Origin: Deltaproteobacteria bacterium
GTDB taxonomy: Bacteria > Myxococcota_A > Polyangia > JAAYKL01
NCBI GenBank assembly: GCA_016935665.1
Contig: JAFGQN010000128.1
Location: forward strand, 1 to 36,011
Length of the DNA stretch: 36,011 bases
Reading direction: 5' to 3'
The first letter of the stretch is position 1, and the number at the start of each line of letters is the position of its first letter. The position numbers and the translations under genes are program-made. This document shows, piece after piece, positions 17,941-26,600 of the stretch. The notes under the pieces were generated by a model. The model searched no databases. It had not been told where the DNA came from and saw only the letters and a list, made by a program, of their open reading frames with translations.

Positions 17941-18375
17941 CTACAGTTCTAGCGTTTCGGCTTTTTGAGCCACGTAACCATGCTCGGGACAGCCACCAGC
18001 GTGAATTTTCAGTTTGGTGAACATCTGATTGCCCAGTCTGGACTTGGGCAACATTCCCTTTACCGCATACTGAATCAGCTTGGTGGGATCTTTGGCAAGC
18101 AGCTCACCTGCGCTGGTCTCCACCAGACTTCCCATCCACCTGGAATGGCGATAATATTTTTTGTCCTTCAACTTGTTACCGGTGAGTTTGATTTTGTCGG
18201 CATTGATAGCCACGACATAATCGCCGGTATCCACGTGAGGCGTGTATGTGGGTTTGTTTTTACCCATCAGCATCGTTGCAATGGTAGAAGCGGCTCTACC
18301 AAGGGTTTTGCCCTGCAGGTCAACGATGAACCAACGAGCTTGAATATCACCAGGTTTTGCATTGTATGTTCGCAT
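17941..18375 (-). CDS. rplM: 50S ribosomal protein L13
   Basis: A 144-residue L13 protein. Landmarks: WFIVDLQGKTLGRAAS near the N-terminus, GDYVVAINADKIKLTGNKLKDKKYYRHS in the middle, and AVKGMLPKSRLG followed by LKIHAG towards the C-terminus. It assembles early into the 50S subunit and heads the rplM-rpsI operon. A GGGAG ribosome site lies about 8 bp before the ATG. A sigma-70-like -35 is visible about 100 bp upstream. Confidence 0.98.
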   Translation of the reverse strand: MRTYNAKPGDIQARWFIVDLQGKTLGRAASTIATMLMGKNKPTYTPHVDTGDYVVAINADKIKLTGNKLKDKKYYRHSRWMGSLVETSAGELLAKDPTKLIQYAVKGMLPKSRLGNQMFTKLKIHAGGCPEHGYVAQKAETLEL

Positions 18376-18450
18376 TGTTTGCTCCCAATAGTATCGAAAA
18401 ATAAGTGCTGTAAGGGAATTACATAGTATCCCCTTCCAACAGAGCGCTAT

Positions 18451-18479
18451 TTCTTATGCTGAAGCCCAAAGACTGTCAA
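18451..18479 (-). promoter_or_regulatory. Putative sigma-70 promoter of rplM-rpsI
   Basis: On the minus strand, a perfect TTGACA (18479 to 18474) is followed after 17 bp by TAAGAA (18456 to 18451), a weak -10. It lies 76 bp upstream of the rplM start in the only non-coding gap before the operon, which is where its promoter is expected. Confidence 0.45.
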
Positions 18480-18550
18480 GATAAGAATACAAAAAATATT
18501 GCCTTATTTACAGGCTGCTTAAAAAACGCCAGGTTCGCGGGCGTTTTGGG

Positions 18551-18832
18551 TTATAAAATTTTAAAATCTTTGGGTTTTTCGAGCACCTGCGCGGCCAGTT
18601 CTCTGTACTGAGCCTCCACCGCATCGCTCAACGTGTTGCCACGACTCATGGTCTCCCGCAAGAACTCTTCTGTTTTTTTCAGTTCCGTAAAGGCCACAAC
18701 AAACTCTTCGAAAGTCATTTTCTTTACGATGCAGCCTTCATTCATGACGGACTCGCCAAACGCGGCGTTTCCAAATTTCTCGTTGAAGATGTTTATGTAA
18801 CGATTATAGATATCTTTATTCTCCAGCAACAT
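18551..18832 (-). CDS. Small helical protein of unknown function
   Basis: A 93-residue soluble protein with no signal peptide or membrane helix. The sequence is helix-rich with many Glu, Lys and Phe residues (MTFEEFVVAFTELKKTEEFLRE) and one Cys. I do not recognise the family. The ATG at 18832 has a purine-rich AGGGGGTGA just upstream, a credible ribosome site. It lies downstream of the ABC-2 permease and membrane protein genes, same strand, after a 74-bp gap, and 175 bp upstream of the rplM start. Coding status is supported by the ribosome site, codon-consistent composition and lack of a competing frame. Confidence 0.6.
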   Translation of the reverse strand: MLLENKDIYNRYINIFNEKFGNAAFGESVMNEGCIVKKMTFEEFVVAFTELKKTEEFLRETMSRGNTLSDAVEAQYRELAAQVLEKPKDFKIL

Positions 18833-18906
18833 GAGTCACCCCCTGCATCAGCTTTTCCACAGTCTCATCACGGGTTCACAAACCAAACTTCAATAAACCC
18901 GTGAAC

Positions 18907-19509
18907 TTAAGCAATCATCGCGGCTATAATCCACAATGCGCAACCTGGCAAACAAATTCCAAACAGAATGATGGCCCGGCGGCCACCATCGTGCATTATG
19001 AAGAAAAATGCACCGAAAATCCATAGGAGTAATCCCACATACAGTATAATTGACCAAAAAACAGATGGATCTTCGAGGCCATCATCCCATCCATCGGCGT
19101 TTTTTGCGCCGCCGCGTCGCTTCGCAAGGTGGGTTTGGGCCTGTTTCAGATAATTCTGATACGGCTGCATCACATGACGCTGAGACACCGCGCTGCGCCT
19201 TACCACTTCCCATATGTAGGTGGCTTTTGCTGTTTCCCCACGCATTGTGGCGCCTTTGGCCAACAGGGAGAGCTTCCAGATGGCGCGCTTCGAGTAGGGA
19301 TTGCCTGGAAAATAGGTTTTGGCCGCGTTCTCGTATTGCATCACCACATTCTGCCAGGGCTCACCCGCCGTCTGCGCCTGCTCGGCCTCGCTGAACAGCC
19401 GGCGACCATCCAAAAAGAGGCGCACCGTCAGCAACAAAAAGCCCAGTCCCACAAACAGCAGGACGGAGACCAGCGTGCGCATCCAACGTGCCCGAAGCAA
19501 CTCGACCAC
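18907..19509 (-). CDS. Membrane protein of unknown function with helical central segment
   Basis: A 200-residue protein with one membrane helix near the N-terminus (TLVSVLLFVGLGFLLLTVRLFL), a central soluble part that looks TPR-like (EQAQTAGEPWQNVVMQYENAAKTYFPGNPYSKRAIWKLSLLA) and two C-terminal helices (SIILYVGLLLWIFGAFFFI and ILFGICLPGCALWIIAAMIA). The chosen start is GTG 19509, whose first base is the last base of the upstream permease stop (TAGTG), implying translational coupling. A longer frame starting at 19551 would overlap the permease by 43 bp; an internal ATG at 19482 is another option. It is probably an accessory protein of the permease. No family name can be given. Confidence 0.65.
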   Translation of the reverse strand: MVELLRARWMRTLVSVLLFVGLGFLLLTVRLFLDGRRLFSEAEQAQTAGEPWQNVVMQYENAAKTYFPGNPYSKRAIWKLSLLAKGATMRGETAKATYIWEVVRRSAVSQRHVMQPYQNYLKQAQTHLAKRRGGAKNADGWDDGLEDPSVFWSIILYVGLLLWIFGAFFFIMHDGGRRAIILFGICLPGCALWIIAAMIA

Positions 19510-20297
19510 TACAGAAAATCCCGTCGGTTCAATATGATGATGGCTGCACAAAGGAACGCTGCTGTTACCGCCAAACCATAGGAAATTGTTGAATACAGAT
19601 AGCCCGATGAAATAAATTGGGCGTGAACCGTGGCATATGCCCCTTCCACGATTTTACCGCTGGGATAAAAAAGATATAGATTGGGCAACACGGTGGACAC
19701 CCCACTGAATAGGGGCGCAAAGGCCTCCAGCTTCTCCTGTTTGGCCAGTTCCGCAATCAAATTGGCGTTTCGGCCGGCAACAAACAGCCCCAAACAGAAG
19801 ATACCGCTTAAAAAAGGACTGCTGAAAGACGTAAAAAACAGCGCCATGGCGATAATCACCAGCACCTCGAAGTAGATGAGCACCACTGCGGTCACCAGCC
19901 CAAACGTTATTTCCCCCCCCTGAAACATCACCAGCGGAAAAAAGACCATCAACATTAAGCATATTTGCACCAGCAGAACCATCGCAATCCCTAAAAACTT
20001 GCCTATCAGATAAGCAGGTCGGCTCACCGGTTTCGATAACACGGGGTAAATAGTTCGCTTTTGGATTTCCTTGTTTAAAAGATTGATGCCAATAAAAATG
20101 GCAATAAGCACCGAAAACAGAGAGATGCCAAACAATCCCACATCAATGGTAGTACGAATCTGTTGTCCCAGCGACAGCTGACCCAGCACCAGACTGAATA
20201 GAATGATACATACGGCAAAAAAGAGAAATCCATAGAGAATTTTATCTCGAATGGCCTCTCGAAAGGTGTTGTGTGCAATGGCAATAATTCGTTTCAT
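19509..20297 (-). CDS. ABC-2 type transporter permease
   Basis: A 262-residue permease with six predicted helices, starting MKRIIAIAHNTFREAIRDKILYGF, the usual opening of the ABC2_membrane_2/NosY-like group. The FIGINLLNKEIQKRTIYPVLSKPVSRPAYLIGKFLG stretch is the typical cytosolic coupling region after helix 2. The partner ATPase is not in this window, either upstream or downstream, so it must be encoded elsewhere or be a separate gene. The ATG at 20297 is preferred over an upstream in-frame start at 20354 because the family N-terminus begins there; no strong ribosome site is seen. The stop overlaps the start of the next gene by one base (TAGTG). Confidence 0.85.
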   Translation of the reverse strand: MKRIIAIAHNTFREAIRDKILYGFLFFAVCIILFSLVLGQLSLGQQIRTTIDVGLFGISLFSVLIAIFIGINLLNKEIQKRTIYPVLSKPVSRPAYLIGKFLGIAMVLLVQICLMLMVFFPLVMFQGGEITFGLVTAVVLIYFEVLVIIAMALFFTSFSSPFLSGIFCLGLFVAGRNANLIAELAKQEKLEAFAPLFSGVSTVLPNLYLFYPSGKIVEGAYATVHAQFISSGYLYSTISYGLAVTAAFLCAAIIILNRRDFL

Positions 20298-20356
20298 AAC
20301 AGATTCATAGTTATTCTTATTTGGCAATATTACTTGAAAAAGTGCATTGGCCAACT

Positions 20357-20403
20357 TTTATACCTAAAATCTGAAATTGACAAACAGGCACTGACACTCT
20401 AAT
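20357..20403. promoter_or_regulatory. Overlapping divergent promoter candidates
   Basis: On the plus strand TTGACA (20377-20382) precedes TCTAAT (20398-20403) by 15 bp. On the minus strand TTGTCA (20383 to 20378) precedes TATAAA (20362 to 20357), also by 15 bp. The two -35 boxes share bases, so the permease and the metal-efflux genes may compete for polymerase. The 15-bp spacers are short for sigma-70. The plus-strand -10 is only 9 bp before the start at 20413, implying a nearly leaderless message. Confidence 0.4.
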
Positions 20404-20412
20404 TTTTTCACG

Positions 20413-20847
20413 ATGGGTGACCCAAACCAACAGCGCAACACCTCCAGAGGTGCTCAAATATCAATTCGATTCCCGAACGTTTTCCGACGGGGCGCAATTT
20501 CTGTTGCGGTGCTGTGGCTTTCCTGCGGCATCCTATTCATTGGCCCCACATTTGAAACCCTGGCAGAGCTGCCCGAGAATTCATCGATGCCAATCGCAGC
20601 CCCGATGGACGCACACCACACCCACACCGATAGTCCGCATTCAACCAGCCATCACTCGCACACCGACTGCCACTGCCTGTGTTGCCCCGGACATATGGTA
20701 GCGACAACAACAATAGATCTCAACGGCACGGCGGCCCTGTTTTTGCCGTTTAACATTGCCCCGGCCTTCCTGGACGCCATGGCGCTGCCGTCCGGTGTTC
20801 GCGAAGAACTGTTTCGCCCGCCCCAATCCGCAGTGTCCTTCAGTTAA
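20413..20847 (+). CDS. His/Cys-rich membrane-anchored protein heading the metal efflux locus
   Basis: A 144-residue protein with one membrane helix (about 30-48), then a His-rich stretch (DAHHTHTDSPHSTSHHSHTD) running into CHCLCCPGH near residues 86-94, and a hydrophobic C-terminal half. The cluster of His and Cys is a plausible soft-metal binding site (Cu, Zn or Cd) on the periplasmic side. I do not recognise a named family; DUF2946-type small proteins near copper or cobalt-zinc efflux genes are comparable. It lies 142 bp upstream of czcC, same strand, and probably belongs to the same stress response. The start is uncertain: the ATG at 20413 has no ribosome site and lies very close to a promoter-like -10. 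Confidence 0.65.
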   Translation: MGDPNQQRNTSRGAQISIRFPNVFRRGAISVAVLWLSCGILFIGPTFETLAELPENSSMPIAAPMDAHHTHTDSPHSTSHHSHTDCHCLCCPGHMVATTTIDLNGTAALFLPFNIAPAFLDAMALPSGVREELFRPPQSAVSFS

Positions 20848-20867
20848 AAACACACAAATCAGTACCC

Positions 20868-20910
20868 GATAACTGACGTGCGTCACCCATGTGACCCTTT
20901 GTCGGTTATC
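20868..20910. promoter_or_regulatory. Nested inverted repeat upstream of czcC
   Basis: Outer arms GATAACTGAC (20868-20877) and GTCGGTTATC (20901-20910) pair at 9 of 10 positions. Inside them GTCAC (20882-20886) and GTGAC (20891-20895) form a second perfect stem with a 4-base loop. There is no T-run after it, so a terminator is unlikely. It sits between the His/Cys-rich gene and czcC, where a metal-responsive operator or an mRNA structure controlling the efflux genes would be expected. Confidence 0.5.
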
Positions 20911-20989
20911 TGACATTGCAGTTGAAATCAGTGTTCACGTCCCGATGAATTGGGGATGTCACATTGATTGCAAGGAGGACAGGAACCCT

Positions 20990-22240
20990 ATGTACTCAGG
21001 TAAAATACCATATCCGCTCTTCGGCATTCCCCTCGTTTTTACGCTGTCTGGTTTACCCGCATCCATTGGCGCCGCAGCAGACCGCGATACGATAACCGTT
21101 ACATGGGAACAGGTTGCAAAAACCGTGGATTCCCATCCCCTTTTGCAGCAGCAGACCCATCGGGAAGACGCCAGTCTGGCGCTTATCGAAGATGCTCAGG
21201 CCATTCCCAATCCTTCTGTGGAAATCAGTGTGGCTCGAGGAAAAAGTGATGAAACCGGCGACAGCGCCCTCGAATGGGGTGCAGCACTCACCATCCCCCT
21301 GGACTGGATGGCTACCCGAAATATGCAAACGCAGGTGGCCACATCGGCCCATCAGAGCCAGCTGGCAGAGCGAGAGCTGTTGCGCCGGGATATTCTTAGA
21401 GAATTGCGCCGGCTTTTCTGGCAAACAGTGCACCTGCAGGAACGCACCCGCCGTCTCGGCACACTGTATCAGCAAACCGCCTCACTCTCGACGCTGATTG
21501 AAAAACGCATTCAAAATGGAGATGCCCGGCCCATGGAACTCACACGCATCGAAATAGAGCAGGAAAAAGTGGCTTCCGAACTGGCGCTGGCCACGATGCA
21601 ACGGGACGCTCTTCAGATCGACCTGGCGCTGTGGCTCGGAAGCAATACGCCGGTGAGATGCCAGGCGTCCCTGATGTTTGGGACAACGCAACCGCCGCCG
21701 CAGGTGAGCGCAACGCAACTGGAAACACATCCGGCTCTGTTGCGCGCTGCCAAACAGCTGGCGGTGGCTCAAAAAGAGACACGACTGGCGCAAAAAAACC
21801 GCTTCCCCGAAATAGCCCTCACTCTGTTTGCCGAAAATGAACTGGACAAAAGCGCCATGGGCGCCGGGGTGGAAGTGGCTATTCCCCTTTGGAATTTCAA
21901 CAGAGGCGCCATCGCCCACGCCAAAGCGCAGACGGCGGCCGTGGCAAAGGAAGCGACGGTGCAGCGCCTGCAGCTGGAACATCAGCGCCTTCGCGTCAAC
22001 GCCGCATGCAACGCCAGCTATCAAATGGCCCGGCGTTTTAACACCCGCATGCTGCCCAAAGTAACCGAAGTGGCCCAAAAAGTGGCGCGCGCATACGCCC
22101 TTGGCGAAGCCACACTGCTGGAGGTTCTGGATGCCCGGCGAACGGTCCTCGAAGTGGAGGCTCAATTACTCGACGCGCAGCTGCAGGCGCGACTGGACTG
22201 CAGCGAAGTGGAAAACATGATTGGAGAAAAGCGAGAATGA
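20990..22240 (+). CDS. czcC: Outer-membrane efflux protein, CzcC/TolC family
   Basis: A 416-residue outer-membrane factor of a tripartite heavy-metal efflux pump. The ATG at 20990 is chosen because AAGGAGGA (20972-20979) lies 10 bp upstream and a signal peptide (cleaved near GAAA-DRD) follows directly; longer in-frame starts lack both. The mature part is long coiled-coil helices with a repeated TolC-type layout: LLRRDILRELRRLFWQTVHLQERTRRL in the first half, and RVARAYALGEATLLEVLDARRTVLEVEAQLLDAQLQ in the second, the usual OEP motif. It forms the trimeric channel that opens the outer membrane to the CzcBA complex. The stop overlaps czcB by 4 bp (ATGA). Confidence 0.9.
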   Translation: MYSGKIPYPLFGIPLVFTLSGLPASIGAAADRDTITVTWEQVAKTVDSHPLLQQQTHREDASLALIEDAQAIPNPSVEISVARGKSDETGDSALEWGAALTIPLDWMATRNMQTQVATSAHQSQLAERELLRRDILRELRRLFWQTVHLQERTRRLGTLYQQTASLSTLIEKRIQNGDARPMELTRIEIEQEKVASELALATMQRDALQIDLALWLGSNTPVRCQASLMFGTTQPPPQVSATQLETHPALLRAAKQLAVAQKETRLAQKNRFPEIALTLFAENELDKSAMGAGVEVAIPLWNFNRGAIAHAKAQTAAVAKEATVQRLQLEHQRLRVNAACNASYQMARRFNTRMLPKVTEVAQKVARAYALGEATLLEVLDARRTVLEVEAQLLDAQLQARLDCSEVENMIGEKRE

Positions 22241-23634
22241 AACCATTTATATATATTGTTCCGGAAATGGCAGCGTGCATGTTTGCCCTTGTGGGATGTG
22301 GACTTTGGGATACGGGCGATGGGGGAGCCCACCATGCCGCCAACACGCACGCAGATCATGACGAACACGATGAACACGCTGGACACGCCGAACACGCTGA
22401 TCACGAAGCGCACGGCGCGCCGGATGCTCATGCGGAACACGACGAACACGACGCTCATGGCCACAGCCACGGTGAAACCGGGGTGGATTTAAAGCGTCCG
22501 GTGGCAGAGCTGTTTGAAGATCGCTGTGAACACAACATGAAAACCTACGCCTGCGACGAATGTCGCTACGAAGTGGGTGTGGTCCAGGTGCCGGGGCGAC
22601 TTTTCGATGAAAAGCTGGTTACCACCGCCAAAGTGGCGTCGCGGGCCCTCACCGCCGCGTTGCGCCTGACCGGCGAAATACAGTTTGACGACCGCCGGGT
22701 CACCCACGTGAGTACTCAGGTAGGCGGCATTATCAGGAAGGTTCATGTCACCCTGGGCGACAAGGTCACCGCCGGCCAACCGCTGGTGGAACTGGAATCG
22801 GTGGAGGTGGGCAACGCCCGGGCCGAGTATCAGGAAGCATTGGCACTGGAGCGTTTGGCCCGGCAAAATTTTGAACGGGTGGACGCCCTGCAAAAAGAAG
22901 GCATCTCCTCCCAAAAAGAAGTGCTTCATGCCAAACAGGAATGGGACGGCGCCCGGATTCGCATGCAGGCCACGCTGGGGACACTCCAGCGCATCGGCAC
23001 CGGCGGCGGCAGCAACGCATCGGGAAGGTTGGTGCTCAAGGCGCCAAACGACGGTCGCGTGCTGGAAATGCATGCGGTCAAAGGCGAAATCGCAGAAACC
23101 ACCGACGCCCTCATTACCATTGGCGACAACGCATCGCTGTGGGTCTGGGCAGACCTGTTTGAACAGGACTACCCCCGCGTCCTGGAACAGTATGCGACGG
23201 GGCCCATTGACGCCCGCATCTATGTGAGCGCATTTGGAGATACGGGATTTCCTGGAGTGGTGGACTATATCAGCCCGTCCATGAGCGAACGCTCCCGCAC
23301 CGTGAACGTGCGCGTGGCGGTTAAAAACAATCAAAACCGCCTGCTCTCGGGCATGTTTGCCGAGGTGGACCTCTTTTTAACCACCGGAGACAACGACGGC
23401 GTACTGAGCGTGCCCTCAAAGGCGATTCTCGACGACGAAGGCGCCTCGTTTGTGTTTGTACACCACAAAGGCGACTACTTTGTGCGGCGCGCCGTGACAC
23501 CGGGACGACAGTTTGGCAATTACACCGCCATCCACGGAGACGTCACCGCGGGCAGCGACGTGGTGGCCGACGGCGCATTTTTGTTAAAGTCAGATGTTCT
23601 CCGCGCCAAAATGGGCGCCGGTTGTGCCCACTAG
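22237..23634 (+). CDS. czcB: Periplasmic adaptor (membrane fusion) lipoprotein, CzcB family, His-rich N-terminus
   Basis: A 465-residue adaptor that links the RND pump to the outer-membrane channel. It has a lipoprotein signal with Cys21 (ALVGC). A strongly His/Asp/Glu/Ala-rich segment follows at about 30-80 (repeats of DEH, AEH and ADH), a likely metal-chelating region. Next comes a small domain with CEHNMKTYACDECRYE, found in some CzcB-type proteins and probably also metal-binding. The classical adaptor then follows: a barrel-sandwich half (VGGIIRKVHVTLGDKVTAGQPL), a helical hairpin, the second half of the lipoyl-like motif (LKAPNDGRVLEM), and beta-barrel and membrane-proximal domains. The start overlaps the czcC stop by 4 bp. 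The His-rich tract suggests Zn, Co, Ni or Cu handling; the metal is not certain. Confidence 0.92.
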   Translation: MKPFIYIVPEMAACMFALVGCGLWDTGDGGAHHAANTHADHDEHDEHAGHAEHADHEAHGAPDAHAEHDEHDAHGHSHGETGVDLKRPVAELFEDRCEHNMKTYACDECRYEVGVVQVPGRLFDEKLVTTAKVASRALTAALRLTGEIQFDDRRVTHVSTQVGGIIRKVHVTLGDKVTAGQPLVELESVEVGNARAEYQEALALERLARQNFERVDALQKEGISSQKEVLHAKQEWDGARIRMQATLGTLQRIGTGGGSNASGRLVLKAPNDGRVLEMHAVKGEIAETTDALITIGDNASLWVWADLFEQDYPRVLEQYATGPIDARIYVSAFGDTGFPGVVDYISPSMSERSRTVNVRVAVKNNQNRLLSGMFAEVDLFLTTGDNDGVLSVPSKAILDDEGASFVFVHHKGDYFVRRAVTPGRQFGNYTAIHGDVTAGSDVVADGAFLLKSDVLRAKMGAGCAH

Positions 23635-23643
23635 GAGGATGTC

Positions 23644-26600
23644 ATGATGAACTGGATAGTGAACAGACGGGCGACCGTGCTGCTTATACTGGCCCTAATG
23701 ATTCCCATTGGCCTGTATGCCTTCTGGCAACTTCCCATCGATGCCTTCCCCGACGCCTCCAATCAGCAGGTGATGATTCTCACCGAAGCCGAAGGTCCAG
23801 GCCCGCTCGATGTGGAACGGCAAATCACACAGCCCATCGAATCGGTGATGGGCGGTTTGCCCCACGTGCAGCTGGTGCGCTCCACCTCCAAAACCGGCCT
23901 GTCGCAGGTGGTGGTGGTGTTCGAAGACAATGTGGATACGTACCTCACAAGGCAGTTGGTAATGGAGCGACTGCAGCTGGCCAAAGACAGTCTGCCTCCG
24001 GGCGTGGAACCGGCGATGGGACCCATCAGCACGGGCCTTGGGGAAGTGCTGCAGTACACTTTGAAAAGCGATTCCCACTCCCTTACGGAATTGCGCACCA
24101 TTCACGACTGGATCGTGGCGCCTCGACTCCGCGCTGTCTCCGGCGTCAACGAAGTGAATAGCTTTGGGGGACTGGTGCGCCAAATCGAAGTGCAGGTGAC
24201 CCCGGAGCGGCTACTCAAGTACAACCTCACCCTGCAGGAGGTGGAAGAAGCGCTGGCTAAGAACAATGCCAACGCGGGCGGCGGCTTTATTGTGCGTCAC
24301 TGGGAACAGCAGAACATCCGCAATCTGGGCCTTCTTTGCAGCCCCGACGACATTGGCAACATAGTACTGCGAGCCGAAGATGGCACCCCGGTTTTTGTCA
24401 GCGATATCGCCGATGTGGTGGAAAGTCACATGACGCGCATGGGCGCAGTCACCCGGGATGGCGCTGGCGAAACCGTGGCGGGAATGGTTATCATGCTCAA
24501 AGGGGAAAACGCCCGAAATGTTGTGGAGCGCGTGAAAGACGTGCTGCCATCCATTGAGCGTTCCCTGCCCAAAGGGGTCTCCTTCGATGTGTTCTATGAT
24601 CGCACCGAACTGGTGCGCGCGGTTATCGACACGGTGGGCAACGCCCTGTGGCAGGGAGGAGTGTTTGTACTGCTGGTGCTCTTTTTACTCATCGGCAGCA
24701 TGCGCAGCGCCATCACCGCCGCATTGAGTTTGCCCATCACCGCCTTGTGTGCTTTCATTCTCATGGATGTGGTGGACTTAAGCGCCAACCTGATGACCTT
24801 AGGAGGGCTGGCCATCGCCATCGGCATGGTGGTGGACGGCTCCATAGTCGTCACCGAAAACATCAGCCGCCATTTCAAGGAACACGCGTCTGCTGAAAAA
24901 CTGCAAACCATTATCACCGCCGTTAAAGAAGTGGCCCGGCCCATTATCTTTTCCATTCTGGTCATCGTGCTGGTCTTTTTGCCCCTGTTTACTCTGGAAG
25001 GCATGGAAGGCAAAATGTTCCGTCCCCTGGCCTTTACCATGATACTGGCCATGCTGGGCTCATTGCTGGCGGCCGTATTTTTCATGCCCGCCATTTTAGC
25101 TGTCATTCCCCAAAAGAAAAACGAACGCAAGGCCCGCATCTTTCCAGCGGTGCAGCGGGGATACGCCTGGCTTTTAAGCAAAATCCTTAGCCATCCTAAA
25201 AAGCTCATCACCATCGCCCTGCTCCTCTTTGGCGGCACCCTGTATGGCGCCACCCACCTGGGCAGTGAGTTTTTGCCCAGCCTCGACGAAGGGGCCATCG
25301 CCATCAATGTGGTGCGGCTGCCCAATGCGTCATTGGAAGGCTCAGTAAAAACCGCCACGTTCATGGAGAAGGAACTCCAACAGTTTGCCGAAGTGAAAAC
25401 AGTGGTCTCCAAAACCGGCCGCGCCGAAATCTCCGAAGACCCCATGGGCCCGGAGCAAACCGACCTGCTCATCATGCTGCACCCCGAGCAAACGTGGACC
25501 ACCGGGCGCACCAAAGCCCAGCTGGTGGATTCCATCAACAAACGGCTCTCCCGTATTCCCGGAGTACGTCTGGCGTTCAGTCAACCCATTGCCCTGCGCA
25601 TGAACGAGCTCATCAGCGGCGTTAAAAGCGATTTGGCCATCAAGCTCTTTGGCCCCGACATCGACGTTCTCAAAAGCAATGCCGATGAAATCGCCGCCGC
25701 GCTTAAAACCATTCCAGGCGCGGCTGATGTGAGCGTGGAGCAAATCGCCGGATTCAGTCAGCTGGAAATCACCCCCGACCGCCGCAAAATGGCCCGCTAT
25801 CGCATCTCGATGGCCGACATCAATCACCTGGTGGAAACCGCCATCGGCGGCACCGTGGCCACCGAGTTGGTCAAAGGCCAGATGCGCTTTGGCATAAAGG
25901 TGCGCTTTCCAAAAAAACGGCGCAGCAGCATCGCCCAAATCGAACGCCTGCTCCTCAACACGCCCGAGGGCGCACGCATCCCCCTAAATCGCATCGCCAC
26001 CATCAGCCAGGTGGAAGGCCCGGCCCAAATCAGCCGCGAAAACAACCAGCGGCGAGTGGTGGTGGAACTCAACGTCCGCGGCCGCGATTTGGGCAGCTTT
26101 GTGGCCGTGGCGCAGCAGCGGCTCATCGCCATCCAGGAAGCCCTGCCTCCCGGATACTGGATAGAACTGGGGGGCACCTTCGAAAACCAGCAGCGCGCCA
26201 TGAAACAGCTGGCCATCGTGGTGCCCATCTCCATATTGCTCATCTTCGCCATGCTCATCTCGGCGCTGGGTGGCTTTAAGCCGGCTCTCATCGTGCTGTT
26301 CAACCTCCCCTTCGCCCTCATCGGCGGTGTGGTGGCCATGTTCATCCTCAATGTCCACCTAAACGTCCCTGCCACCGTGGGTTTCATCGCCCTGTTCGGC
26401 GTGGCCGTCCAAAACGGCACCGTATTGCTCAGTTTCATCCAGCAACTCATCGCAGGCGGCACCCCTGTCATCGACGCTGTAAAACAGGCCAGCACCCTGC
26501 GCCTGCGCGCCCTCCTCATGACCGCGCTGACCACCATCCTGGGCCTTCTGCCCATGGTATACGCCATCGGCCCGGGCGCCGAAGTGCAACGACCGCTCGC

